NCBI GenBank assembly: GCA_002205125.1
Contig: NIOE01000007.1
Location: forward strand, 186,001-250,000
DNA length: 64,000 nt
Reading direction: 5' to 3'
DNA from: Roseateles noduli
GTDB taxonomy: Bacteria; Pseudomonadota; Gammaproteobacteria; Burkholderiales; Burkholderiaceae_C
The notes beneath the pieces were generated by a model. It did not search any database. It was not told the origin of the DNA and saw nothing but the letters and a program-made list of their open reading frames with translations. The position numbers and the translations under genes were made by a program. Shown piece by piece: positions 54,991 through 63,642 of this stretch; within the stretch, counting starts at the first letter, position 1; each line of letters starts with the position of its first letter.

Positions 54991-55662
54991 TCAGGTCGGA
55001 ATGTGGTTCAGGTCGGCCCAGCCGGTCCACAGGATCTGGATGCCGATGCACAGCAGCACGAAGGCCATCAGCCGCATCATGACCAGGGTGCCGACTTCGC
55101 CCATCTTCATGAGCAGCCGGCCGCCGTTGCGGTAGACCAGGTAGACCACGGCCGCCGTGAAGGCCGCGCCGATGGCGGCCACGCCCGCGCCCATCACGTA
55201 GGGCACCGGCGATCTGGGGATCTGCGCGCCCAGCGCGATCGCCGCGGCGATGCTGCCCGGGCCGGTGGTCAGCGGGAAGGTGATCGGGAAGAAGCTGCGG
55301 CGGACGATCTCGGCCTCGGTGATGTCGCCGGGCGAGGCGTGCACCACGGCGGCCTGCATCTCGTCGGTCTCGTTGCGGGTCAGCATCACCCAGGCGCTGT
55401 AGGCCACCAGCAGGCCGCCGCCCACGCGCACGACCGGCAGCGAGATGCCGAACAGGTCCAGCACGTAGGTGCCCACCAGCAGCGACACCATGATCACCAC
55501 CCAGCCGTTGATCGCGACCTGGCGCGCCAGCCGCTTGAGGACCTTGTCGTCGCCGCCGGCGGCGCCGATGACGATGGGCGCCACGCCCACCGGGTTGATG
55601 ATGGGCAGCAGCGTCAGCGGCACCAGGAACAGCGATTGGAGGAAGGACGGCAGGGGGTCCAA
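54991..55662 (-). CDS. MarC-family membrane protein
   Basis: This 223-residue protein with six predicted membrane helices has MarC-family hallmarks 'LLPIINPVGVAPIVIG' near the N-terminus and 'FPLTTGPGSIAAAIALGAQ' near 130-148. Despite the name, these proteins are not proven drug exporters. It starts with TTG, with GGAG eight bases upstream and no ATG alternative nearby. Confidence 0.87.
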   Translation of the reverse strand: MDPLPSFLQSLFLVPLTLLPIINPVGVAPIVIGAAGGDDKVLKRLARQVAINGWVVIMVSLLVGTYVLDLFGISLPVVRVGGGLLVAYSAWVMLTRNETDEMQAAVVHASPGDITEAEIVRRSFFPITFPLTTGPGSIAAAIALGAQIPRSPVPYVMGAGVAAIGAAFTAAVVYLVYRNGGRLLMKMGEVGTLVMMRLMAFVLLCIGIQILWTGWADLNHIPT

Positions 55663-55740
55663 GATGGGGACTCCAGGAGGGAAAGTCAGGGGGAAGGGAA
55701 AGCGCCGGAACGGCGCGCGGCCCAGTGTGCCGCAACTCGG

Positions 55741-56724
55741 TCAACGCGATCCGGTCCGCGGCATCAGGGTTACCTCGAAGCCCTGGTCCTTGAGCAGGGC
55801 GGTGAGGGCGCGCGGTCCGGTCATGTGCATCGCGCCGACGGCCACCAGCAGCGACTGGCCGCGCTGGTGCAGTTCGGAGATCCGCTCGGCCAGGGCCGGA
55901 TTGCGTCCGTCGTTGATGCGCTGCAGCGCGGCGCGGTCGGCGGCGTCGGTCACGCAGTCGCACCATTCGGCGTAGCGGTTCAGGCGGGCGAGGTCGCCGC
56001 GGTCGTAGACCGTCACCATCGTGTCCAGCGTGCGCAGCAGCGACTTCGGGCGTTCGAGCTGCTGGAGGTTGGAACGCAGTTCATGTCGCGCCGCGTCGAC
56101 GTCGGCGGGCAGCAGCGCGTCGAGCTGGCCCTGCAGCGTCTCCAGCGCCAGCACCGGCAGGCCGCGATCGCGGGCCCACTGGCTCAGCAGCATCTCCTGG
56201 CCGTAGCGCACGTCCAGCCCGAGCGACCGGGCGCGCAGCAGCATGTAGGTGCTGGTCTGCAGCAGCGGATGGATCGCCGCCAGCGCCTGCGGCTCCAGAC
56301 AGACCGATGCCGCCTGCGCGTCCAGGCGCCGGCGCAGCGAGGCGTCCAGCGGCAGTTCGGGCATGGGCGGCATCTTCCAGGCGTCGCGGTCCAGCGGATC
56401 GAGCTCCAGCGCGACGGCGTCGACCTCTTCCAGCGCCTTGCGCAGCCGTGGGCCGGGGGCGGCCCAGCTGGGCTTGCCGACGTGCAGGCTGGCGTACAGG
56501 TAGGAGGTCCGCCCGTCGCGCCTGAGCGTCCACATCAGGCCACGGTCCTTGGCCTGTGCGGCCAGGCGGTCGGCGGACAGCGGCGCGGGCTCGGGCGCGC
56601 AGGACGGCTTGGCCGGCGCGGCGGACGCGCCGTTGCCGGTCAGCGCCGCCAGCACGGCGAGCGAGCCGGCGGCGAGCGCGCGGGTGGCACGCTTCAGGAG
56701 AGTCGACGGAAACGGATTCAGCAT
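55741..56724 (-). CDS. TraB/GumN-family protein
   Basis: This 327-residue exported protein has a signal peptide to about residue 35 ('AVLAALTGNGASAA'). The TraB/GumN core has 'SYLYASLHVGKPSW', 'LEEVDAVALELDPLD', 'ALETLQGQLDALL', 'NDGRNPALAERISEL' and 'LLVAVGAMHMTGPRALTALLKDQGFEV', including the paired GxxH motifs and conserved glutamates. The fold is related to Tiki/EreA metallo-hydrolases, so peptidase activity in the periplasm is possible. Standing alone; 78 bases from the MarC gene. Confidence 0.88.
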   Translation of the reverse strand: MLNPFPSTLLKRATRALAAGSLAVLAALTGNGASAAPAKPSCAPEPAPLSADRLAAQAKDRGLMWTLRRDGRTSYLYASLHVGKPSWAAPGPRLRKALEEVDAVALELDPLDRDAWKMPPMPELPLDASLRRRLDAQAASVCLEPQALAAIHPLLQTSTYMLLRARSLGLDVRYGQEMLLSQWARDRGLPVLALETLQGQLDALLPADVDAARHELRSNLQQLERPKSLLRTLDTMVTVYDRGDLARLNRYAEWCDCVTDAADRAALQRINDGRNPALAERISELHQRGQSLLVAVGAMHMTGPRALTALLKDQGFEVTLMPRTGSR

Positions 56725-56867
56725 GGACGGCACGATGCCATAGAACCGGCCGCCTCCAAGGCGGACGAAGCACCCGCCGAAGAGGGAGACCAAAAGGGGA
56801 CGAAGGGGGAAGGAAAGGGGAAAGGAAGTGAGGACAGGACGCACTGGCGCACGGGGAGGCGAGGGGG

Positions 56868-59213
56868 TCAGGTCTCGCCCGCGCGGAAGCCCATCGGGCG
56901 GCGCTGGCGCACCTCCGGCTTCACCCGGTGCTCGGCTTCCAGCAAAGTCAGGAACTCGTCGGGCGACAGCGTCTCGCCGAGAATTTCCGCCTGCTGCCGC
57001 ACGGCGGCGAAGTCGCCCAGCGTCAACGCGTCCAGCAGGCTCAGCCGGTCCGCATGCGCCGGGTCCGGCGCGGCGCCGACTTCGCGCTCGAACATCGTCA
57101 GCCGCTGGTCCGGCCGCAGCGCCTTGAAGCGGATCTTGAAGCTGAAGCGGCGCAGCGCGGCCTCGTCCAGATCGTCGAAGGCGTTGGTCGTGCAGATGAA
57201 GAGGCCGGCATGGCGCTCCATGCCGGCCAGCATCTCGTTGACCTCGCTGACCTCGTAGTGCCGCTCGGCGCTGCGGCGGCTGCGCAGGAAGCTGTCGGCC
57301 TCGTCCAGCAGCAGGAGCGCGCCTTCGGCGGCGGCGGTCTCGAACATGCGGGCCATGTTCTGCTCCGTCTCGCCGACGTACTTGGACATCAGGTCGCTGG
57401 CCAGCCGCACCATCAGCGGCCGCTGCAGCTCCGAGGCGATGTGTTCCGCGAGCGCGGTCTTGCCGCTGCCCGGCGGGCCGTGGAAGCACAGCGTGCCCAT
57501 GCCGCGGCGGCGCAGCGCCTCGATCAGGCGCGGCAGGGCGAAGCGGCATTCGCAGTGGATCAGGTCGAGCGAGTAGCGCGTCGCCGACGGCCGCGACTGG
57601 GGCGAGGCGTCGATCAGGCCGAGCGCCTTGTCGGCGTGCCGCAGTTGCCGGCTGACGAGGTGCTCGTTGGCGGCGGCCTGCGCGGCGGCATCGATCGCGC
57701 CGTCCGACGCGGATGCGCCGACCTCCGCCGCGCTCCCCGCCAGTCGCGCGAAGCGCACCGCGGTGCGGACCTGCGCCGGCGTCAGGCCGCGGCGTTCGGA
57801 CAGCCGTTCGGCGAAGCCCTCCGGCACCGGCAGTTCCTCCAGGGCCTTGCGCACCAGCCCCAGGCGCGCGCCCGGCGGCGGCGACGTCAGTTCCAGGTGG
57901 TACTGGAAGCGGCGCCGGAACGCCGGGTCGATGTGCTCGATGCGGTTGGTGATCCACAGCACCGGGACCGGGTTGCTCTCCAGGATCTGGTTGACCCAAG
58001 CCTTGCCGTTGACGGTCATGGTCGCGGGCATCTCCAGCGCCGCGTCCAGCCGGGCCATCAGATGCGCGGCGTCGCCGCTCAGGTGCGGGAAGACGTCCTC
58101 CACCTCATCGAACAGCAGCGCCACGTCGCGGCTCGCCTTCAGGAACACCTGGCTGATCTGCAGCGAGCGGTAGCGGTCGCGACCGCTCAGCGCGTTGCCG
58201 TCGCGGTCGGCGTATTCGACCTCGTAGAGCGCGAGGCCGGCCTCACGCGCGGCGACTTTCGCCAGCTCCGTCTTGCCGGTGCCCGGCGGGCCGTAGAGCA
58301 GCACGTTCACGCCCGCCTGCCCCTGCGCCACCGCCTGGCGCAGCAGCGTGGCGAGCAGGGTCACGTCCTCGGCGATGAAATCGAAGTCGGCGCGCTGCAG
58401 CGGGCTGGGCGTCACCGGGCGCGTGAACACCGCCATCAGGTCCTGCGGGCCGTCGTAGGCGCGCATCAGCACCGGCGGCAGCTGCTCGCTGACCTTCATC
58501 AGGTCGGAGAGGTCGGTGATGTTGTGTTCGGCGATCAGGTTCTCGATCATGCCGACCCGCTCCAGCCGCGAGCCGGCGCGCAGCGCGTCGGCCACCTCGT
58601 GCGGATCGACGCCCGCCACCTCCGCGATCGCGGCGAAGGCCTCCTGCGCGGTGTTGACCTTGAACTCGACGAGGGCGCCTCGCAGCTCGCGCTGGTAACG
58701 CGCCAGCGTGCCGTAGAGCAGCAGCGCCCGCTCGGCCGCGTTCAGCTGCAGCAGGCGTCCGAGGACGTCGATGTTCTGCTCGACCAGCGTGGAGGGACTC
58801 CTCAGCCGGCCCTCCAGCGCGTCGCAGGTGCAGGACAGCAGCGCCAGGAGATCCTTGGGCGCGTCCTTGATGTACTCGTCGAGGTAGAAGAACACCGTGC
58901 CTTCGGCGAACGGGCCGCGCCACACGCCGTGGCGGGCGAGGAAGGCCGCGTCGCCCAGCCGCTCATGACCGGCCCACAGCGAATGCCCCTGGCAACGCCG
59001 CGCCAGGTAGCCGCGCACGCGCGAGAGCACCTGCGGCGGCCACACGAGGTGACGCGCCGTCAGCGCGAGCAGGCCGCTGAGGTCGCGTCGGGGATTGAAT
59101 CGGTTGGCATGGCGCACCGTCAGCGTCAGCACGAAGTGCGAGCACATGCGGTCCAGCACCGGGCTGTCGGACAGGCCTGGAGAGTCCAGCGGAAGCTGCG
59201 AGCGCTTGGCCAT
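56868..59213 (-). CDS. tandem AAA+ ATPase
   Basis: This 781-residue cytoplasmic protein has a 270-residue N-terminal region unlike Cdc48-type N domains (helix-rich, 'GTVFFYLDEYIKDAPKDLLALLSC'). Two AAA modules follow. Module 1 has Walker A 'GPPGTGKT' (308-315) and Walker B 'VALLFDEVEDVF', with arginine finger 'AFRRRFQYHLEL'. Module 2 has Walker A 'GPPGSGKT' (579-586), 'GALLLLDEADSFL' and 'ALRRFSFKIRFKAL'. The start was set at the ATG of 'MAKRSQ'. A remodelling ATPase role is likely; the client is unknown and no partner gene is adjacent. Confidence 0.85.
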   Translation of the reverse strand: MAKRSQLPLDSPGLSDSPVLDRMCSHFVLTLTVRHANRFNPRRDLSGLLALTARHLVWPPQVLSRVRGYLARRCQGHSLWAGHERLGDAAFLARHGVWRGPFAEGTVFFYLDEYIKDAPKDLLALLSCTCDALEGRLRSPSTLVEQNIDVLGRLLQLNAAERALLLYGTLARYQRELRGALVEFKVNTAQEAFAAIAEVAGVDPHEVADALRAGSRLERVGMIENLIAEHNITDLSDLMKVSEQLPPVLMRAYDGPQDLMAVFTRPVTPSPLQRADFDFIAEDVTLLATLLRQAVAQGQAGVNVLLYGPPGTGKTELAKVAAREAGLALYEVEYADRDGNALSGRDRYRSLQISQVFLKASRDVALLFDEVEDVFPHLSGDAAHLMARLDAALEMPATMTVNGKAWVNQILESNPVPVLWITNRIEHIDPAFRRRFQYHLELTSPPPGARLGLVRKALEELPVPEGFAERLSERRGLTPAQVRTAVRFARLAGSAAEVGASASDGAIDAAAQAAANEHLVSRQLRHADKALGLIDASPQSRPSATRYSLDLIHCECRFALPRLIEALRRRGMGTLCFHGPPGSGKTALAEHIASELQRPLMVRLASDLMSKYVGETEQNMARMFETAAAEGALLLLDEADSFLRSRRSAERHYEVSEVNEMLAGMERHAGLFICTTNAFDDLDEAALRRFSFKIRFKALRPDQRLTMFEREVGAAPDPAHADRLSLLDALTLGDFAAVRQQAEILGETLSPDEFLTLLEAEHRVKPEVRQRRPMGFRAGET

Positions 59214-59297
59214 GGTTCGTGCGGGGGACCACCCCTGAACGGGGCGTGGCCGCACGATCTTGGCGCAGGGAAGGGGGGAGGACAAGCCCCCGCCGGA

Positions 59298-59603
59298 TCA
59301 ATGCATGATCACGGTCTGCTGGCCCAGGTTGGCGTACTGGGCGATGAAGGCGTCGAGGTCGTCGACGTCGGGACCCTGTTCGATGAGCGCCTCGACACCC
59401 TCCTGGAAAGTCTGGGCGAGCGCGCCCTCGATGAAGATTTCCTTGCGGGTGAACTTGTCGACGATCTCGAAGCCGTCACGCTGCAACGAGGGCAGGTTGG
59501 TGTGGTCCACCTGCGCCGCATGCGCAGCATCCCCGGCGGACGGAGCGACCGGGACATCGAACTGGACGACGATGTAACTCGGTGAGTCGTAGAGCATGTG
59601 CAT
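59298..59603 (-). CDS. DUF3567 protein
   Basis: This 101-residue acidic protein ('MLYDSPSYIVVQFDVP', 'GFEIVDKFTRKEIFIEGALAQTFQEGVEALIEQGPDVDDLDAFIAQY') belongs to DUF3567, a family found almost only in betaproteobacteria. AAGGAG lies seven bases before the ATG. Function unknown. It is a useful taxonomic marker for this window. Confidence 0.85.
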   Translation of the reverse strand: MHMLYDSPSYIVVQFDVPVAPSAGDAAHAAQVDHTNLPSLQRDGFEIVDKFTRKEIFIEGALAQTFQEGVEALIEQGPDVDDLDAFIAQYANLGQQTVIMH

Positions 59604-59822
59604 GAAGGACTCCTTGGTTGGAGGAGTTATGGCCTGTTGCGACGGATTCAAGACCCGTCGCTCCCAACCAGGCCATGACCCATGGTGGCAGAACTTGCGG
59701 AACACGCTGCACCGTGTCTCAAGCATTTGTGGTGCCAACCGCACAGGGCGTCACGGATTGACGGATCGCAACACGCACACACGGGAACGACATCCTGTGG
59801 ACATGCATGTGGGCGGACAGGC

Positions 59823-60761
59823 TCACTCCAGCAATCGGAGCGCCCACTGCTCGTCGTCGTCCAGGCTGAAGCGCAGGTCCACCGGCAGGAAACCCCGCCG
59901 GCCGTCCAGCCAGGCCGACCATTGCAGGGCCGGCCGACCGGCCCCGCGCATCAGATCGCGCCGCAGCAGCCAGCGGTCGCCGTCGCGCGCCGCCACCTCG
60001 AAATCCCAGTCGTTGACGCCCGTCGGACCGGCGACCGGCACGCGCAGGCGCTGGCCGACGGAGGGCGCCGGTTCCGCCGCCATCATCGCGGCCAGCTGCA
60101 GCCACCACGACAGCCGATCCTGAGTACCCGCCGACAGCGGAAACGCTCGTGCGCCTACAAGCAGAACCGGTCGTGCGGCGTCCCGGTCGAAGATCAGCAG
60201 CTCACGTTCGCGGCCCTGTCGCGTCACGCGGTGCCGTTCGGGCTGCAAACCTTGCGGACCGACGCGCCCTTCGCTCTGCCAGACCGGCAGTTCGCGATCG
60301 CCCGCGCGGCGTTCGAGGGTCATTTCGAAGCGATCGGCGCCGATGTGGAAGCTCAACGCCGCCTCACCCGGCTGGCCGTCGATGATGAAGGCGTAGGCCA
60401 GCGTGCCCTCGCCGTGCAGCGGCAACGCGAGCAGCGCGGGCACAGGCCGGGTGTCCGGCTTGCGCACGGGCGTCGCACGCTGAGAGCTGCGGGGAACGAC
60501 GGGCTGCGCGACGGGTTGCGCCATCTGCTTCGCAGCAGGTTCGGGTGCCGGCGGAGGGGCCGCCTTGATGAGACGCGTCGCGATCGTCGGACTGCCGACG
60601 GCCCGCGGCAGTGGCCGGGGCGACAGCGCGACGACGGCTCCCGCATGCAGCGCGAGGGCCCCCACGAGCGCCGCTGCGAAGGCGATGCGCTCCTGAGGTG
60701 AAAATGCCGCCACCGATCGTCCGACGAATGACTGTCCGCTCACAACAATGAAACTCGCCAC
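59823..60761 (-). CDS. DUF3108 protein, probably membrane-anchored
   Basis: This protein of up to 312 residues has an N-terminal hydrophobic helix ('IAFAAALVGALALHAGAVVAL') and a Pro/Ala-rich linker. A DUF3108 beta-rich domain follows ('GTLAYAFIIDGQPGEAALSFHIGADRFEMTLERR', 'HRVTRQGRERELLIFDRD', 'DLRFSLDDDEQWALRLLE'), probably periplasmic. The longest frame starts with GTG at 60761 and overlaps the divergent FAH-family gene by 14 bases; a GTG at 60743 would avoid this. Confidence 0.8.
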   Translation of the reverse strand: MASFIVVSGQSFVGRSVAAFSPQERIAFAAALVGALALHAGAVVALSPRPLPRAVGSPTIATRLIKAAPPPAPEPAAKQMAQPVAQPVVPRSSQRATPVRKPDTRPVPALLALPLHGEGTLAYAFIIDGQPGEAALSFHIGADRFEMTLERRAGDRELPVWQSEGRVGPQGLQPERHRVTRQGRERELLIFDRDAARPVLLVGARAFPLSAGTQDRLSWWLQLAAMMAAEPAPSVGQRLRVPVAGPTGVNDWDFEVAARDGDRWLLRRDLMRGAGRPALQWSAWLDGRRGFLPVDLRFSLDDDEQWALRLLE

Positions 60762-61818
60762 CTACCGCGATGGATCCCGCGACGGCCAACTGGTGGTCGT
60801 GTCGCGCGACCTGAGCCAGGCATGCTATGCCAACGGCATCGCCACGCGCCTGCAACAGGTGCTCGACGACTGGAATTTCATGGCGCCGCAGCTGGAGACG
60901 CTGTCGCAGTCGCTGAACCAGGGCCGCGCGCGGCATGCGTTCGCGTTCGACCCGAAGCAATGCCTGGCCCCGCTGCCGCGACTGGCGGGCTGGATCGCCG
61001 GCGAGGCCTACCCCGAGCAGGGTCAGGCCTTGCGCGACCGCGGCCTCGCGTGGCCGGAGCGCCTCAGCGCACCGCTGCTGCGCGCCGGCGGCGCGGAGGC
61101 GCTGCTCGGTCCCACCGAACTGCTGGACCTGCGCACGCCGGGCCTGGAGCCCGAGCCGCAACTCGCCGCGCTCATCGGCGACCTGGGGCAAGGCGCCGTG
61201 CCGTCGCAGGCGCTGGAAGCCATCCGGCTGCTAATGCTGGTCAGCGACTGGGTGCTGCGACCGGTGCAGCAGGAGGAACTCGCCAGCGGCTGGCCGGCGC
61301 TGCACAGCCGCCCGGCGCTGCAGTTCGCGCCGGTCGCCGTCACGCCGGATGAGCTGCCCGGCGCCTGGTACCTCGGTCGCGCGGCGCTGCAGCTGCAGGT
61401 CATGCGCAACGGGCGCAAGCAGGCGGTCGTCGATGCAAAGACCGGCATGAAGTGGTCGCTCGGCGACCTGCTCGCGGAAGCGGCCCTCAACCGGCCGCTG
61501 CGTGCCGGCACGCTGGTCGGCGCGGGTTCGCCGGTGCTCGGCAAGCAGGTGGTGCTGGAGCCGGGCGACAGCCTGCGCATCGAGTTCAAGCTCGGTGACG
61601 GCCCCGGCCCGTTCGGCGCCATCGACATGGACCTCGCAGAGTCGGAAGATGCGGCATCGGACGCCGCCGGCACCGACGACGATGCCGAGGGAGACAGCCC
61701 GAAGGGTGCCGCCGCGGCCGATGGCGAAGGCGTCGAGGCTGCTGAGACCGCTGAGGCCGCTGAGACGGCCATCCCTGACGTTCAAGAAGGAGACACCGAT
61801 GAACCTGTTTCGCCGTGA
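60748..61818 (+). CDS. fumarylacetoacetate hydrolase-family protein, divergent
   Basis: This 356-residue protein has the FAH C-terminal fold: 'LDLRTPGLEPEPQLAALIGDLGQG' (metal acid positions), 'MRNGRKQAVVDAKTGMKWSLGDLLAEAAL' and 'PLRAGTLVGAGSPVLGKQVVLEPGDSLRIEFKLGDGP'. The central substrate/metal loop is degenerate (no clear 'GNDVS.RD'), so activity is uncertain. A long acidic Glu/Asp/Ala tail (residues about 293-356) is unusual. The last 20 bases overlap the DUF4197 gene. Confidence 0.78.
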   Translation: MKLATYRDGSRDGQLVVVSRDLSQACYANGIATRLQQVLDDWNFMAPQLETLSQSLNQGRARHAFAFDPKQCLAPLPRLAGWIAGEAYPEQGQALRDRGLAWPERLSAPLLRAGGAEALLGPTELLDLRTPGLEPEPQLAALIGDLGQGAVPSQALEAIRLLMLVSDWVLRPVQQEELASGWPALHSRPALQFAPVAVTPDELPGAWYLGRAALQLQVMRNGRKQAVVDAKTGMKWSLGDLLAEAALNRPLRAGTLVGAGSPVLGKQVVLEPGDSLRIEFKLGDGPGPFGAIDMDLAESEDAASDAAGTDDDAEGDSPKGAAAADGEGVEAAETAEAAETAIPDVQEGDTDEPVSP

Positions 61819-62476
61819 CCTGATCGCGCTGCTGGGCGCGGGCTGCGCCTCGCCGTGGGCGATGGCGCTGAGCCTGAGCGAGGGCGACGCCGCCTCCGGC
61901 GTGCGCGCGGCGCTCGAACGCGGCGCCCAGGCGGCGCTGGCCAACCTGGGGCGGACCGACGGCTTCCTCGGCAATCCGCAGGTGAAGATCGAGCTCCCCG
62001 GTGCGCTCAAGGATGCCGCGCGCCTGCTGCGCACGACCGGCCAGGGCAAGCGCATCGACGACCTGATCACCTCGATGAACCGCGCCGCCGAGCAGGCGAT
62101 GCCGGAAGCGCGCCAGCTGCTGGTCACCACCGTGCGCAACATCAGCGTCGAGGACGCGGTGAGGATCGTGCGCGGCGGCGACAACGCGGTGACGCAGTTC
62201 TTCGAGGACAAGACCCGCTCGCCGCTGACGACGAAGTTCCTGCCCATCGTGACCAAGGCGACCGAGCGCCAGTCGCTGAGCGAGAAGTACAACGCGGTGG
62301 CCGGCAAGGCCTCCGGTTTCGGCCTCATCCGCAAGGAGGACGCCAACCTGCAGGGCTACGTCACCGACAAGGCGCTGGACGGCCTGTACTTCATGATCGG
62401 CCAGGAAGAGAAGAAGATCCGCCAGGACCCGGTCGGCACCGGAAGCGCCATCCTGAAGAAGGTCTTCGGCGGTTGA
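61799..62476 (+). CDS. DUF4197 secreted protein
   Basis: This 225-residue protein has a signal sequence ('[22 protein letters not shown]') and a DUF4197 domain: '[35 protein letters not shown]', '[35 protein letters not shown]'. GAAGGAG lies at a good distance before the ATG, inside the end of the upstream FAH-family gene. Probably periplasmic; function unknown. Confidence 0.85.
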   Translation: MNLFRRDLIALLGAGCASPWAMALSLSEGDAASGVRAALERGAQAALANLGRTDGFLGNPQVKIELPGALKDAARLLRTTGQGKRIDDLITSMNRAAEQAMPEARQLLVTTVRNISVEDAVRIVRGGDNAVTQFFEDKTRSPLTTKFLPIVTKATERQSLSEKYNAVAGKASGFGLIRKEDANLQGYVTDKALDGLYFMIGQEEKKIRQDPVGTGSAILKKVFGG

Positions 62477-62516
62477 GAACGGTGGGCCGGGGCCGGGCTT
62501 CCTACAATCGGAGCCC

Positions 62517-63611
62517 ATGAACGCCCCGACCACCGCCCGTCCCGCTGCCCGCCCCGCCGTGGCCTACACCCGCGGCGCCGCCTTGCCCGCCATCCTGGCG
62601 CAACGCATCGCCGTCCTGGACGGCGCGATGGGCACGATGATCCAGCGCTACAAGCTGACGGAAGCCGACTTCCGCGGCGAGCGCTTCGCCGATCATCCCA
62701 AGGACCTCAAGGGCAACAACGACCTGCTGGTGCTGACCAAGCCCGAGGTCATCAGCGAGATCCATCGCCAGTACCTGGACGCCGGCGCGGACATCATCGA
62801 GACCAACACCTTCGGCACGACCACCGTCGCCCAGGAGGACTACGGCCTCCAGGACTACGCCTACGAGATGAACGTCGCCGCCGCGCGCCTGGCGCGCGAG
62901 GCCTGCGACGCCTTCAGCACGCCGGACAAGCCGCGCTTCGCGGCGGGGGCGCTCGGCCCGACGCCGCGCACCGCCTCGATCAGCCCGGACGTCAACGACC
63001 CCGGCGCCCGCAACGTCGACTTCGACACCCTGCGCCAGGCCTACTACGACCAGGCCAAGGCGATGCTGGAAGGCGGCGTCGACCTGTTCCTGATCGAGAC
63101 CATCTTCGACACGCTCAACGCCAAGGCCGCGATCTTCGCGGTCGACGAGCTGATGGACGACACCGGCGAACGCCTGCCGGTGATCATCTCCGGCACGGTG
63201 ACCGACGCGTCGGGCCGCATCCTGTCGGGGCAGACGGTGACGGCGTTCTGGCACTCGGTGCGGCACGCGCAGCCGATCGCCATCGGCCTGAACTGCGCGC
63301 TGGGCGCCGCGCTGATGCGGCCCTACATCGAGGAACTCTCGAAGGCGGCCGGCGACACGCCGATCTCCTGCTATCCCAACGCCGGCCTGCCCAACCCGAT
63401 GAGCGACACCGGCTTCGACGAGACGCCGGACGTCACCGGCCGCCTGGTCGGCGAGTTCGCCGCCGCCGGCTTCCTGAACATCGCGGGCGGCTGCTGCGGC
63501 ACGACGCCGGACCACATCCGCGCGATCGCGCAGAAGGTCTCCGCCTACCAGCCGCGCCGCTGGGGCAGCAAGCTGTTCAGCGGGCTGGTCGAGGAAGCCG
63601 AAGAGGCCTGA
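62517..63611 (+). CDS. metH: methionine synthase, homocysteine-binding domain as a separate protein
   Basis: This 364-residue protein corresponds to only the first domain of cobalamin-dependent MetH (full enzyme about 1,200 residues). It starts '[24 protein letters not shown]' and carries the zinc cysteines in 'GLNCALGA' and '[11 protein letters not shown]'. It activates homocysteine for methylation. Split metH genes occur in Burkholderiales, with the folate/cobalamin half normally next door. Here the following gene is on the other strand, so the second half must be elsewhere. CGGAG precedes the ATG. Confidence 0.9.
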   Translation: MNAPTTARPAARPAVAYTRGAALPAILAQRIAVLDGAMGTMIQRYKLTEADFRGERFADHPKDLKGNNDLLVLTKPEVISEIHRQYLDAGADIIETNTFGTTTVAQEDYGLQDYAYEMNVAAARLAREACDAFSTPDKPRFAAGALGPTPRTASISPDVNDPGARNVDFDTLRQAYYDQAKAMLEGGVDLFLIETIFDTLNAKAAIFAVDELMDDTGERLPVIISGTVTDASGRILSGQTVTAFWHSVRHAQPIAIGLNCALGAALMRPYIEELSKAAGDTPISCYPNAGLPNPMSDTGFDETPDVTGRLVGEFAAAGFLNIAGGCCGTTPDHIRAIAQKVSAYQPRRWGSKLFSGLVEEAEEA

Positions 63612-63642
63612 TCCCGGCGCGGCGCCATGGCGCCGCAGCCTG

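Noticed and set aside
54991-55662. Multidrug resistance role for the MarC-family protein
   Set aside because: Family membership alone does not support it and no mar regulators are present.
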